Positions 1 through 9,895 of a DNA stretch of 64,000 nt are shown one piece after another. The first letter of the stretch is position 1. The number at the start of each line of letters is the position of its first letter. Source of the DNA: Choristoneura fumiferana (lineage: Eukaryota > Arthropoda > Insecta > Lepidoptera > Tortricidae); assembly GCF_025370935.1 (NCBI RefSeq), contig NC_133490.1, forward strand, positions 9,426,751-9,490,750. The letters are read 5' to 3'. Position numbers and translations under genes: made by a program. The notes beneath the pieces were generated by a model. That model was not told the origin of the DNA, searched no databases, and worked only from the letters and a program-made list of their open reading frames with translations.

Positions 1-134
1 TCTCTTTATCTGGTTTTTCTGTGCATCCATGTCTCGTTTGTATTTTCGATATATGGTTTTACGGGATGACCGTAAAAGTAACAAATTTGGAGTTGAAATA
101 AAAAAATCCAAAAAGACATCCAAAAACCAATCAT
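1..134 (+). repeat. 3' part of fold-back tRNA-SINE (family S1)
   Basis: The window opens inside a dispersed repeat. Its right arm and tail match those of the complete copy at 6242-6504: the arm with TTTTTCTGTGCATC, the self-complementary TTTTACGGGATGACCGTAAAA, and an A-rich tail ending near CCAATCAT. The tRNA-like head would lie before base 1. Other copies are at 8855-9034 and 51651-51797. No coding capacity is seen. Confidence 0.7.
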
Positions 135-484
135 ATTGAGACATTGTTCTAAAAGCAGTACCGCCCCACCCTTACCCTCAGTGTACTGATACCTTACCTT
201 CCAACTCCAGCCGTATCTAATGTCAATTGAGAAGAGCTTCAGAGCACTCGAATTACTTAGGTATCCTAGGTTGATTCCATACAGATGCTGTCTATGCTGA
301 TATCAAATCATGACATAATACAAAATCATTTTCTGCCTGTTGTTGTACGGGCTACACATTTTATTTACCGAAACTGCATGAGTTAGATACAGTCAAACAA
401 ACTGAATAATGCATTAGATCCTTTGTGGTACTATTCATATTGACATCCCATGTCAATATGCTTTATGCTTATGCTTAGGTATGC
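135..484. other. AT-rich spacer without recognisable feature
   Basis: No open frame, TE terminus or RNA-like fold is apparent. It joins the S1 copy to the RTE fragment that follows and is presumed to be degraded repeat or intergenic DNA. Confidence 0.4.
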
Positions 485-800
485 TTGGCTATGCTTGGAG
501 TTTCTTTGTGCGATAGAATCCGGAATACAGAAATTCGTCGCAGAACTAAAGTCACTGACATAGCTGGAAAAATATGCAAGTTGAAGTGGCAGTGGGTGGG
601 CCACATCGCTCGAAGAACAGATAACCGTTGGGGGAGAAAAGTCCTCGAGTGGCGACCAGGAACCGGAAGACGAAGCGTTGGCAGGCCTCCCACCAGGTGG
701 ACTGACATCGTAAGAGTTACGGGGAAGTGGTGGATGCAAGTGGCGAGTTGTCGTTCAGCAGTAGACGTCTTCCGGCTGATGATGATGATGAGGACTCTTG
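485..800 (+). pseudogene. RTE-type LINE reverse-transcriptase C-terminal remnant
   Basis: The open frame starts MAMLGVSLCDRIRNTEIR and contains the hallmark C-terminal block of RTE-like LINEs: LKWQWVGHIARRTD, a W..KVLEWRP stretch and GRPPTRWTD. A better preserved copy of the same block is at 37142-37489 and 44196-44543. Compared with it, this copy has lost residues after TRW and lacks the LGEAYVQQW segment. It then runs into a (TGA)n tail at about 776-791, as RTE 3' ends do. It encodes only a protein tail, so it is a 5'-truncated dead copy. The frame stays open to 853 only by chance. Confidence 0.8.
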
Positions 801-853
801 TCAAGGAAATCATAGTAAAATTGATTATTAAAAGGATCCACCCTGGTATATGA

Positions 854-1596
854 ATCAATTTGTTCGACTATACGTGTATATTATTTATATATATAATTAT
901 AAAAACTGGTTAACGGTAAGTAAATAAAAACCATGAGAACTAATAACGCAGAACATAACACAGTTGTTCTTAAATAATCTTACTGAAATCTTACTAACTA
1001 ATAATTGTACCTACCTATGTAATTTTAGTTATAAAAAAATACTTTTTGCCCGGTCTGAACGCTCGATTTTAATGAAAGTTTGCTGTTTAAAGTTGAATAT
1101 TTCGCAATTTCGCAAACAAATCACTGCATCGAAAAATCGTCTTGATAACCCCCCAGTGGTTTTATTAGACCTCTCCAACCTACCCCACACTATAATGTTA
1201 ATCGAGTAAAAAAAACCATCCCCACTTTACGTCTATAGGAAATAAATGTTTTTTTCAAGTTTTTTTTATTATACCACTTTGTCGGCGTGACTGATATGTA
1301 TATTCATGTCAAATTATTTTTTTTAGTACTGACGGTCTCTGAGCTTAGCCTCGGACAGATAGAAGACACAAGCAGACAGACGGACAGACATGGCGAAACT
1401 ATAAGGGTCCCTAATAGACGGAACCCAAATAAAAAATAAAATTATTAATTATTAAGCGTTAAGGTGTGCAACTTTTTGGTCTTCACCCAGTTAGCCAGTT
1501 AGTATCGTTCATACGGCTACGTGTGCATTAATTAATTAATTAATTAAATAGTTACAATGAACTCTTCTACTGTGGTCGGCGTTATCTGCACATCAT
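854..1596. other. Non-coding stretch with LINE-tail-like repeat
   Basis: AT-rich sequence. At about 1330-1425 lies a degraded segment containing GACAGACATGGCGAAACTATAAGGG split over a longer run, recognised as a dispersed insect repeat. At 1530-1548 there is a short (ATTA)n run. Nothing else is recognisable. Confidence 0.4.
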
Positions 1597-2676
1597 GGGG
1601 TGAGCAGTGATCTGATTCGAGCACAGTCTCTCTATGAGGACTCCAGTGCTTGTGTTAGTATAAACGAAGCGTATACTGAATGGTTTAACATTCAAAAAGG
1701 TGTTGGACAAGGATGTCTAGCATCTCCATGGCTGTTCAACCTATTCATGGATAATTGTTTGACAGATCTGAAAGATAGTGATCGTGGACTGAAAATGAAT
1801 GAGTTACTTATCAAATGCCTTCTTTACGCCGATGATCAAGTATTACTTGCATCGTTGGTTGAGGATATGCAAGGAATGGTAACTATTATGAATGATGCTT
1901 TGGAGAGACAGGGAATGAAAGTGAACTTAAAAAAGATGAAAGTTATGGTATTTGAAAAGGAAAAGAACGTAACGGAAGTGTGTGTCCGGATTGGTGACGA
2001 AAACTTGGAGCAAGTGAATGAATTTGTGTACCTGGGATATATATTTACTAGGGATGGAAAGTGTAGAAGTGATATTGAAAGGAGAGTAAAGGCTGGTAAC
2101 GTAGTGAATGGAGCGTTGCACATCTTTATGAATAGCCAGAGAATCTCCAAAAGAGCGCGTCTGGCTGTGCATAGAGAGGTGCTGGGCTGGTACCAACACT
2201 CATGTATGGAAGTGAAAGTTGGGTGTGGCAGGAAAGACATCAGAGTAGAATAAATGCGGTAGAAATTACAGCGTATGTTAGGTGTAAAATTGAGTGACAG
2301 AATTAGAAATAGTGCGATAAGGGAACGCTGTGGTGTAAATGAAGGTATAGTCACACGGATTGAGAAAGGGATGCTTGGATGGTTTGGGCATGTTGAGAGA
2401 ATGAATGAAAACAGATTGACTAAGCAGATCTATAAGACGAGCGTGAATGGGAACATTGGGAGAGGAAGACCTAGACGAACGTACCACGATCAAATCGGGG
2501 ACATTCTGAAGAAAGGTTGGGTCAGGAGTACTCTAAACCGACGTGCATGCATGAAAAGATTGATGAATGTAGAGTAAGCGAGAGTTGTATGCCAGAATCG
2601 TAGCAAGTGGAAGGATGTAGTCTCTGCCTACCCCGTTGGGAAAGAGGCGTGATTTTATGTATGTATGTATGTATGA
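1597..2676 (+). pseudogene. RTE-like LINE remnant with reverse-transcriptase core
   Basis: The first frame (1600-2253) carries late reverse-transcriptase motifs in order: GVGQGCLASPWLFNLFMD (palm motif 4-like), the catalytic YADD within LLYADDQVLLAS, GMKVNLKKMKVMVF, and the FVYLGYIFT block. After VHREVL a frameshift near 2190 breaks the protein. The C-terminal half resumes in another frame at 2275-2577 with MLGVKLSDRIRN, GWFGHVERM and GRGRPRRTY. The 3' end is followed by a tetranucleotide (TATG)n tail at about 2655-2675, typical of RTE retroposition. The N-terminal endonuclease is absent, so the copy is 5'-truncated and inactive. It is a more divergent subfamily than the copy at 485-800. Confidence 0.85.
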
Positions 2677-2945
2677 ACCCTTCTACGGGATTAAGCCCGC
2701 GGGCGCGAGCTAGTATGCCGATATAGTTAATTGTACAATAACATAACAGTAATATGGCACTGACGGCCTCACATTCCGATCCTGACTAATAGCCAATTGC
2801 GGCATATCTGCTGACTCAATGATATTGCAGCGTGAATATTTGATCCCGCGACTAATCTGCTTATACATAGCTGTAATATTAGGTACTTTAATAATATTAC
2901 AGGTAGAGAGGCTCTTCTAAGTTACCACACTGTTGGCAACTTTTT
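2677..2945. other. Spacer without recognisable feature
   Basis: Mixed-composition DNA after the LINE tail. No open frame or TE terminus is recognised. Confidence 0.35.
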
Positions 2946-3185
2946 GCTAGTCATACTGTAACGTTTGTTCGAATCATGGTTTGCCATATTTTTACCTTTA
3001 AATTTTCCGAAATTTTCAAATGGTCATCTTATAGAAAACTACAGGTCAGGCTAGGTTTGTTTTGTAACAATTCTGAACAATTACGTATTGGATTCAAATA
3101 AAAAAGAGTTATGACAAGCGACAATTCTGACAAACATTACATTCGGACCTTTAACGAGTATGCGAGCCGATATGGACACACCGCG
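2946..3185 (+). repeat. Dispersed repeat R5
   Basis: This segment has the same order of blocks as 43790-44085 (+) and 37600-37890 (-): a CATGGTTTGCCATA-like stretch, TCTTATAGAAAACTA, AACAATTCTGAACAATTA, AGTTATGACAA, and finally GTATGCGAGCCGATATGG. It is non-coding. Its transposon class is not known to me. Confidence 0.65.
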
Positions 3186-3910
3186 GACCTGTGGCCGTAT
3201 TGTTTTCGCTCTGGCGCTCGTGATCGCATTCTCCATCTCTTTTTACCCTCATCCTATACCATTTGACAGAAAGAAGTGGTGAAAACGACCGTTATTCCAA
3301 GTGCATTAGACAATTAGGCCTCTCCCTGGAGACCGGAATTCGTAGGTATCAATAAAAAGCACTGCTGGCAGCTCTCACTTAAGTTAGTTAGTGGCCACCT
3401 TTTACGACACCCACGGGAAGAAAGAAAGACAGAAAGAAAGAAAGATGATATTTAGATATTCAAATTCACAAAGATACACAAATAGAACAAAATAAAAAAA
3501 GAAGAAGAGAAGAATGAAAAAGACATAAAAAAAGAAAGGAGAAGAGATATGTTTATTCTTTTTTTAACACTGACCTCGGAACGGACATGAGGAAAAATGT
3601 GCACTCGTCAAAAACCATAAAAATGACATGAAAAGAAAATGAAAATCAAGCACTTGAATTAATTCAGAGCAAACGCATCTTAAACTCACCGCAACAAGGT
3701 TCTATAATGCCTTCGCACATCTGCCCCCTCAAAAACCACCAAAGTCTGATTCAACCGAAATCGTCCAAACTATAAAGTGGCTGTAAGCTATCCATGCCTC
3801 GTAGAATTAAGCGGAGTGTCTATTCAGCACAGTCCAAGTGATATAGTGAGTATTTGTGTTGTTGTATGTACGTACAAGTATATAGTGAGTATATAGGGGC
3901 TGCACGGTAC
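3186..3910. other. Spacer with purine-rich tract
   Basis: Nothing coding is seen. At 3414-3560 there is a strongly A/G-biased tract with GAAA and AAAG runs, preceded by CTTTTACGACACCCACGGG, which resembles a LINE 3' untranslated end. The remainder is unrecognised. Confidence 0.4.
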
Positions 3911-4043
3911 CATACTTGAGAGCAAAGAAATGAAGCCACCCTTGCAAATTTTTACATTTCCATGATAACACTTAAGACCTAAAAAACATAAAAATCAACG
4001 TAAAAATTGCAAGGGTGGCTCGATTTCTTTACTCCCAAGTATG
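3911..4043. mobile_element. MITE with about 44-bp terminal inverted repeats
   Basis: The left end starts CATACTTGAGAGCAAAGAAA and the right end ends TTTCTTTACTCCCAAGTATG. Each continues into GCCACCCTTGCAA or its complement, giving imperfect inverted repeats around a short AT-rich loop. The total is 133 bp and non-coding, as expected for a non-autonomous DNA transposon. The target-site duplication is not clear. Confidence 0.7.
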
Positions 4044-4133
4044 TAAAAAGCGCCAACTAGTAATGTTATTTGATTTGTCACTCAACGCTCATATTTTGTA
4101 CCTAATTTGTCATGTCATTTGGCGAATGCTGTA

Positions 4134-4494
4134 GGCAGTTGTCTCACCGCCGGCGAGGAAACGATTGGCTATCGACTATTTTCTCGCTCAAGAAACGAAC
4201 AAAAGATATAAGATCCTGTGTGAGTAAAAAAGACACATATATTAATAGTTGATCGCTGGCGGTTCACACTTACATTATTTGTCGCAGCGACAAGAGCTAT
4301 AAGACTCGCTGAGCTATAAAACTAGCTCAGCGATACTCGCTCAGCGCTGTTAGCTTGGCGGCCGCCCGGCTCGAGCGATTAGAGCGAGTAATCGCCCGTC
4401 GTGCTCGAACACTCGCTTTTCACTGCTCGCCCACTCGTTTCTAGCTACTCGCTCTGCTCGCTTCTCGCTCATCGTCGGCGGTGGGACAAGTGCC
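4134..4494. mobile_element. TA-flanked MITE with short TIRs
   Basis: The ends GGCAGTTGTCTCACCGCCG and CGGCGGTGGGACAAGTGCC form an imperfect inverted repeat flanked by TA on both sides, suggesting Tc1/mariner-like or similar TA-targeting mobilisation. The interior is rich in CGCTC/GAGCG motifs and carries no frame. A copy in inverse orientation lies at 50699-51045 in the right arm, nested inside a larger TIR element. Confidence 0.7.
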
Positions 4495-4512
4495 TATTCG
4501 TAACATTTAGAC

Positions 4513-4618
4513 TGGGCAGCTAAGGAGTGGAGTGCTCTGCCGGCTTCTGCGTTCTCTGATCGCTACAATCTAGTCTTCTTCAAATTTAGGGCCCATTCAC
4601 CCTAAATTTGAAGAAGAC
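4513..4618 (+). pseudogene. LINE C-terminal fragment ending in a perfect hairpin
   Basis: Reading from 4513 gives WAAKEWSALPASAFSDRYNL followed by VFFKFR. This is the W.ALP..VF..RYNL..FK pattern found at the C-terminus of many non-LTR reverse transcriptases. The coding match stops at 4591. The last 19 bases (4573-4591) are then repeated exactly in inverse orientation at 4600-4618 across an 8-base loop, which could be a snap-back of the nascent strand. It is too short to encode anything functional. Confidence 0.65.
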
Positions 4619-5534
4619 GAGATTGGAGCGAGACTAATTTGTAAGAAAAAATTAAATTAACAGCGGTCATATTTTTAAAAAGTAGCAGAACAAAAATAGC
4701 TCAGTTATCAGACTAGAATCGAACCCTGGACTTAAAGCCCCATAGCCAGAGACTCCCGGTATAGCTTGTTTAATAGATATAGTGGACTAGTGGTGATATT
4801 GTAAGACCGACTACTTAATCTCGCTAGCAAGCCGCTGTAATACAGCTTGGAGGATGTAGAATAGAAGCCCTGGCCGGAACTTGGTCCCTCGGGTGACCAC
4901 ACACTTAGTCGGACGCTTGGACTGTCTCAATCAGTGCTGCTGTGTGGCCATACTACTTTAAATGCGGCTCGAGTTATAAGCGGCAGCGCTTATTGAATCA
5001 GGAACGGTAATAGCACAAAGTGAACTATGTAATAGTTGTTAATCCCCGAAACATAAAGCGGGGTATTATTAAGTTTGACCTGTCCGTGCCTGCGACTGTG
5101 TCGAAAACTAGTTTCATTGAAAGAACTGCTTCTTGGCGGTTAGATCAGTAAATAAGAACAGACCTTGCAAAACAATCTACTATACACTATTTATATACAT
5201 AACTACTATTTAGTATTAACTTTTGTCTGTTCTTTGATCACAGCTCTCTACTAGCTTAACTTGGCCAAAGCTTGTCAGCAACAATGTTACTTGAAATATG
5301 AATCGTCATCATAATTCTATCTTAGTCCTCTCCAATTCTCCAATTGCGCGCCACTGAGCACGATAATCGCTATCTCTTATGACTTAAAACATATTCAGTA
5401 AACGTATTAGGGCGTCCCACGCGGCATCTCACAGCACTCACTAATTACTGAGATTGGCCGCCGCTTACTTTGTAGCCCAACTATTGCATCTCATGGCATT
5501 AACTATGTTCAATTAACACTTTACAAACAACCCC
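4619..5534. other. Spacer with a faint tRNA-like SINE remnant
   Basis: Mostly unrecognised. At about 4700-4770 the minus strand holds CAGGGTTCGATTCTAGTC, a B-box-like element with little else of a tRNA, so it is a probable SINE relic. At about 5045-5090 there is a short piece related to repeat R2. No exon-like frame is seen. Confidence 0.35.
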
Positions 5535-5852
5535 ACATAAATTTTTAACGACAGATCGATTATATATAAGAGAGTGGAGATGAAATGGAGCAAGTGAAAT
5601 TACAGAACAAAAAAGTTGGAAATCCCAACTTTGTCACTTCAAAGTTCAATATCTCAAAAACGGCTGAACCGGTTTTGATGAAACATAATGTCAAAGAACC
5701 ATCGCTAAAAAAACCGGCTTACAAATAAAAAACCGCATTCAAATTGGTCGACTCGTTTAAGAGCTACGGTGCCACAGACAGACACACATAGCGGTCAAAC
5801 TTATAACACCCCTCTTTTTGCGTCGGGGGTTAAAAATGGTCATTTGGTCACG
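5535..5852 (+). repeat. Dispersed repeat R2
   Basis: Recognisable blocks in order: CAATATCTCAAAAACGGCTG, AGAACCATCGCT, GAGCTACGGTGCCACAGACA, AACTTATAACACCCCTC and GCGTCGGGGGTTAAA. The same series occurs at 14805-15030 (+), 26715-26930 (+) and 55930-56130 (-). It is non-coding and I know it as a common lepidopteran interspersed repeat. Confidence 0.75.
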
Positions 5853-5869
5853 TCTCTGCTAATAAAGTT

Positions 5870-6240
5870 CACGTGTTTTTTACGAGCATTTACGGCAAAG
5901 GAAAACATCGTGAGGAAACATGCGACGCAATTTGGACGACCGGATGGCTAAGTGGTTAGAGAACCTGACTACAAAGCTTGAGGTCCCGGGTTGGAATCCC
6001 GGCCGGGGCAGATATTTGTATGAATAATACCATCGACATCTATTACTTTGACACAACCACTGTCACGGACGTCAACAGACTATAGTAAACTGTTCACAAA
6101 ACCGCGCTGTGAACTGTTCTTGTTTTTTAAGAAATATGCAGTCTAGTACATAGATGTCAATGAATAATACGAATGTTTGTTCTCGGGTCTTGGATGTTTA
6201 ATATGTATTTAAGTATGTATTTATCTATATAAGTATGTTT
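5870..6240 (+). repeat. tRNA-derived SINE family S3
   Basis: A tRNA-like region at about 5939-6005 has an A-box-like GATGGCTAAGTGG and a B-box-like GGGTTGGAATCCC. A non-tRNA body and AT-rich 3' part follow. A related copy is at 61895-62070, mirrored at 19690-19830. It is not a functional tRNA gene, because the acceptor and anticodon arms do not fold convincingly. Confidence 0.65.
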
Positions 6241-6241
6241 A

Positions 6242-6504
6242 TTGAAAATACAAACTGAAATATAGATGCACAGAAAAACCAGAAAAATAAGACCAACACA
6301 TGGTCAACAGTGGTATAGTGGTATAGCACGCGGTACGGAATACCGAGGACCTGGGTTCGATTCCCAGTGTTGGTCTTATTTTTCTGGTTTTTCTGTGCAT
6401 CTATATTTCAGTTTGTATTTTCAATTTCGGTTTTACGGGATGACCGTAAAAGTAAAAATTTGGAATTGAAATAAAAAATACAAAAAGATTCCAAAAAAAC
6501 AATC
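6242..6504 (+). repeat. Complete fold-back tRNA-SINE (family S1)
   Basis: Two perfect 58-bp inverted arms (6242-6299 and 6367-6424) enclose a 67-base loop with a tRNA-like sequence: A-box-like TAGTGGTATAGCACGCGG and B-box-like GGGTTCGATTCCC. The right arm is followed by a body with TTTTACGGGATGACCGTAAAA and an A-rich tail ending near CAATCTTA. The element is flanked by a 12-base direct repeat AAGTATGTTTAT, a target-site duplication of the length left by LINE machinery. In the copies at 8855 and 51651 the tRNA-like part has the opposite orientation relative to the tail. Confidence 0.75.
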
Positions 6505-6612
6505 TTAAGTATGTTTATCCGTTGCTTAGTGTCCATAGTACAAGCTTTGCTTAGTTTGGGTCTAGGTCAATTGGTGTCAAGTGCCCCGTGATATTTATTA
6601 TTTATTTATTTA

Positions 6613-6758
6613 ATAGTGTATGTGAAGTTCCCAATACGCTGAGCTCGCGTGAGAACTATAGCCCAAACTTTCGCATTCTTAGAGGATGTGTGCCCTGCAG
6701 TAGACGTATATATATATATATATATATATCGTACATATATCATCATCGTGTATGTATC

Positions 6759-6819
<61 letters not shown>
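6613..6819 (+). repeat. Degenerate SINE S2 3' end with long (TA)n
   Basis: The stretch 6613-6705 resembles the 3' part of family S2 (AAGTTCCCAAT, GCGTGAGAACTA, GCAGTAGACGTATA). It passes into an alternating TA microsatellite at 6706-6819, interrupted once by a TCGTACATATATCATC-like segment. Open frames across the microsatellite are artefacts of low complexity. Confidence 0.6.
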
Positions 6820-6822
<3 letters not shown>

Positions 6823-7120
6823 GGCCAAAATGATGACGGTGAGATCTTAAATATGTGAAACCTCTTTTAGTAGAAGTCTTATTCACGTACACGTCGCATG
6901 TCCCGGCGGCCATTTGTAAAATCCCAGTCAAAGGCACCTATCCGTCATTATGTCGGGCTATTGTCATGTAAATTCAGGCTAGTGCTCGATTGGGTATTGG
7001 CGACAGTTTCGGTTCAACGGCGTTGGATAAAGCTTTGATGAACAGAGAATTTGGCATTTGCAGAATATCTTAAATCTAAATCTAGGTTGTAGAAAATAGC
7101 CACCGTACGCCAGCCATAAT
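6820..7120. other. Spacer without recognisable feature
   Basis: Unassigned sequence between the TA microsatellite and repeat R4. No exon-like frame is seen. Confidence 0.3.
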
Positions 7121-7552
7121 AGTAGATTGTACAACAAGAGCATAAAATGAGCCATTTTACCCGAGACATTCATATAGCCACCCGAGCCGTAGTGCGAGGT
7201 TGGATAGACACGTCGAGGGGAAAATGGGTATAATGCTCGAGTTTTACACTCTGCTTTTCACTTAAATGGCGAGGAAATGAAATAGCAACAGTGAAAACAA
7301 TTGCTGTTTACTTACTATGTATCTTTTATTGTTCATGCATTACTATAGTATAACTATATTTTTTTAATTTTTTTGATCTATTTTGATTGATTTATTTCAT
7401 TTTTAGTTTTATGTAAATTAAAAATTATTAAAGAAAATATGTACTTAGAAACTTCTTTGTTCGTGGCTGTTTACACCTAAAAGTTATTTTATGTCGCCTA
7501 GACCCAGCATAAACACGAACTTTACGAGCATGAGAATAGAAAAGGTTTTTTT
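7121..7552 (+). repeat. Dispersed repeat R4
   Basis: It shares ordered blocks with 39741-40170 (+) and 41510-41965 (-): ACAACAAGAGCATAAAA, CCATTTTACCCGAG, ATGGCGAGGAAATGAAATAG, and near the end CACGAACTTTACGAGCATGA. Both ends carry related AGAGCATAAAA motifs. It is non-coding and of unknown class. Confidence 0.65.
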
Positions 7553-7780
7553 CATCATCAGCATCACATCAGCCGCAGTACGTCCGTTGCATAGACCTCC
7601 CCTCTATAGACCTCCAGTTGCTTCGGTTGGACGCGACCTGCATCGACCATGAACCCGAAGGATGAGATGGTCGGGGGGAGCTATTCTTGTGCGGGCACTC
7701 CACGGACCTGAAACACAGACACAATACACACAAACATCACGCCTGTATTCCCAAATGGGGTAGGCAGAGCACACGAAACG
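7553..7780 (-). repeat. Composite LINE 3'-end remnants
   Basis: On the minus strand this resembles 3' ends of RTE-like LINEs. The plus strand reads CATCAGCCGCAGTACGTCC next to AGACCTCC, the complement of the GG..TATG.CC..C.GTGGACGT tail seen after 37460. A second piece, GCCTGTATTCCCAAATGGGG, is the complement of the tail near 2622-2650. It is heavily decayed. Confidence 0.5.
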
Positions 7781-7954
7781 TTACCATTTCGGAGCCACTT
7801 TAGCAATTTTAGGTTTCAAGTTTGACAAAAACGGTACAATAGTGACAGGTTGCTAGCCTGTCGCCTACGACCTAAAACGTTATATAAATGCCAAATATGT
7901 TAGCGAATCCATTTTAAGACAGTTCATTATAGAACCCATCATTCGTGTAACAGT

Positions 7955-8215
7955 ATTGTAAATTAAAAAATCAAAAAACCCGACTGTCTTAAAAACTACA
8001 AGGAAGAAAATAAGTCTAGTAGTCTAGAACTCTGTCAAGTAGCTAATTTAATGTTCAACAGTCGGGTCACGATTTTGAGCGTCACGGTCACGATTTTAAT
8101 GGGTCCCAATTGTTGAACTTTAAATTAGCTAAGTACTTAACAGAGTTCTAGACGACTAGACTTATTTTCTTTCTTTTAGTTTTAAATGCAGTCAGGCTTT
8201 TTGTTTTTTTTTTAT
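7955..8215. repeat. Imperfect inverted repeat (hairpin repeat)
   Basis: The left half (AAAACCCGACTG, GAAGAAAATAAGTCTAGT, TAGAACTCTGT, TAGCTAATTTAA) is repeated in reverse complement in the right half (TTAAATTAGCTAA, ACAGAGTTCTAGAC, GACTAGACTTATTTTC). The arms are about 100 bp with a short centre. A single arm of the same sequence is at 14525-14635. Confidence 0.65.
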
Positions 8216-8224
8216 TCAATATTT

Positions 8225-8545
8225 TATTTTTACATTTTTGATATTTCTGCGAAAACGGTAGATTAAAAGTATAATAACCTATATGGGATAACTATTATCT
8301 TTCATTTGATTCCCATATTGTTACAACACAAAATATTTTCTTTTCATTTTCCGCCATATTTTTTTTCGCAGAGGCCATATTGAAATATAGCCTATGTCAC
8401 TCCGACAGTTATGACGAATCCAATGATACCTCATAATGTTCAAATCTTGCCAGCCGTTTCGGCTGCAGTGAGTACCAAAGAAATGGACATACATACCCAC
8501 GAAAAACATAACCCTCCATCGGGCAGCCGGGTAAAAATATTGGGA
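8225..8545 (-). repeat. Dispersed repeat R3
   Basis: On the minus strand it contains GGAGGGTTATGTTTTTCG, CCATTTCTTTGGTACTCACTG, TGAGGTATCATTGGATTCGT and CTACCGTTTTCGCAGAAATA. The same order is seen at 14147-14545 (+), and a shorter piece is at 9655-9875 (-). It is non-coding. Confidence 0.7.
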
Positions 8546-8854
8546 TCTGAGTAAGACACGGCCTCTGATCCCACCTCTAGCAATATTATACCTAGCACTA
8601 TCGCATCAAGTATTACAAGTGATTTGAACTACTCGGCTCCGGACGCTACATTTTGCCGTATTCCGGCAATTATGTTCGTATGAAACAGCGCGATAATGCA
8701 GAGTGCTGGCAGATACGTCACGATCTCGTGGGACTGACGCCATGGCGAATATTTTCTCTGTTAGATAAATATTGGGTAGCGAGCGGCGTGAACACGCAAT
8801 GAACAGAGAAATGCTATTTTTATACTGACACTGAGCAAAATTACAGTTTCTAAT
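8546..8854. other. Spacer without recognisable feature
   Basis: Unassigned. The minus-strand open frame across 8606-8938 ends inside a SINE and shows no protein-family pattern. Confidence 0.3.
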
Positions 8855-9034
8855 ATCGAAAATACAAACTGAGACATGGATGCACAGAAAACCAGAAAAA
8901 GAGACCAGCGCTGGGAATCGAACCCAGGTCCTCAGCAATCCGTGCTGCGTGCTATAACCCCTACACCACCGCTGGACAGGAATTTAGACACATTTTTGGA
9001 GTTCAAATAAAAAATACAAAAAGACTCCAAATAA
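8855..9034 (-). repeat. Fold-back tRNA-SINE copy (family S1)
   Basis: Plus-strand order: one arm (TATCGAAAATACAAACTGAG onwards), the complement of the tRNA-like head (B-box complement GGGAATCGAACCC), a short junction, then the A-rich tail ending near CCATCAT. Direct repeats ACAGTTTCTAA flank it at about 8844-8854 and 9044-9055. Most of the second arm is missing, and the tRNA-like part faces away from the tail. Confidence 0.7.
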
Positions 9035-9140
9035 CCCATCATACAGTTTCTAACGCAGCGGTTCTAGGCAATTCAGTGTTTTAAAGCAAACAATAAGCTT
9101 TATTTAATTAATTTTCATTAGAAAAATGAGTTTTTGGTAA

Positions 9141-9479
9141 AAAGCCGTGGTGGCCTAGTGGAGCCGTGGTGGCCTAGTGGTTTGACCTATCGCCTCTCAA
9201 GCAGAGGGTCGTGGATTCAAACCCCGGCTCGCACCTCTAAGTTTTTCGAAATTCATGTGCGAAATTACATTAATTTGAAATTTACCACGAGCTTTGCGGT
9301 GAAGGAAAACATCGTGAGGAAACCTGCACAAACCTGCGAAGCAATTCAATGGTGTGTGTGAAGTTCCCAATCCGCACTGGGCCCGCGTGGGAACTACGGC
9401 CCAAGCCCTCTTGTTCGGAGAGGAGGCCTGTGCCCAGCAGTGGGACGTATATAGGCTGGGATGATGATGATGATGATGT
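9141..9479 (+). repeat. tRNA-derived SINE family S2, near full length
   Basis: The tRNA-like head has an A-box-like TGGCCTAGTGG and a B-box-like GATTCAAACCCC. The body contains GAAGGAAAACATCGTGAGG and AAGTTCCCAATCCGCACTGG, then GCAGTGGGACGTATATAGGC and a (GAT)n tail. The first 19 bases of the head are tandemly duplicated exactly (9143-9161 and 9162-9180). Other copies: 25655-26045, 26945-27235, 55640-55910, 57165-57585. Confidence 0.8.
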
Positions 9480-9522
9480 ATGGACTAATTATGAACTTTA
9501 ATTTCATACCCATATAATTTAG

Positions 9523-9640
9523 TTCCCAATCCGCACTGGGCCCGCGTGGGAACTATGGCCCAAGCCCTCTGGTTCTGAGAGGAGGCCTTTGCCCAGCAGT
9601 GGGAAGTATATAGGCTGGGATGATGATGATGATAATTAAG
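9523..9640 (+). repeat. SINE S2 3' fragment
   Basis: It is a second copy of the S2 3' half (AGTTCCCAATCCGCACTGGG to the GATGATGATGA tail), only about 44 bp after the end of the preceding copy and lacking the tRNA-like head. Confidence 0.75.
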
Positions 9641-9654
9641 TTACACTTTGAGAA

Positions 9655-9875
9655 AAACATTTTAACCATGCTCCAATTTTTGCGGACGCTATTTCTAAAT
9701 ATTATAATACCCTATGTCCCTGCGGCAGTTTTGACAAATAATATATCTCATGTATTTATTGAAAACCGTCCCGCCATTTAGGCTACAGTGAGGACCAAAG
9801 AAATACATACCCTCGAAAAGCATAATCCTGATTGAATAAATTAAAACATAATCCTCTTTCGGGCGGGTAGTCGGA
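9655..9875 (-). repeat. Dispersed repeat R3, shortened copy
   Basis: It has the same ordered blocks as 8225-8545 on the minus strand, including the complement of GTGAGGACCAAAGAAATACA and CATAATCCTCTTTCGGGCGG. It is more diverged and interrupted near 9825-9845. Confidence 0.55.
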
Positions 9876-9895
9876 ATTAGAAATTATCTAAGACC

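Noticed and set aside
6300..6370. A tRNA gene
   Set aside because: The A-box and B-box are present, but the sequence is the head of a repeated SINE with target duplications and does not give a proper cloverleaf anticodon arm.
6706..6819. Tyrosine/isoleucine-repeat protein frames
   Set aside because: They translate a (TA)n microsatellite.
9160..9225. A tRNA gene
   Set aside because: Same reason: it is the head of SINE family S2, repeated at several positions.
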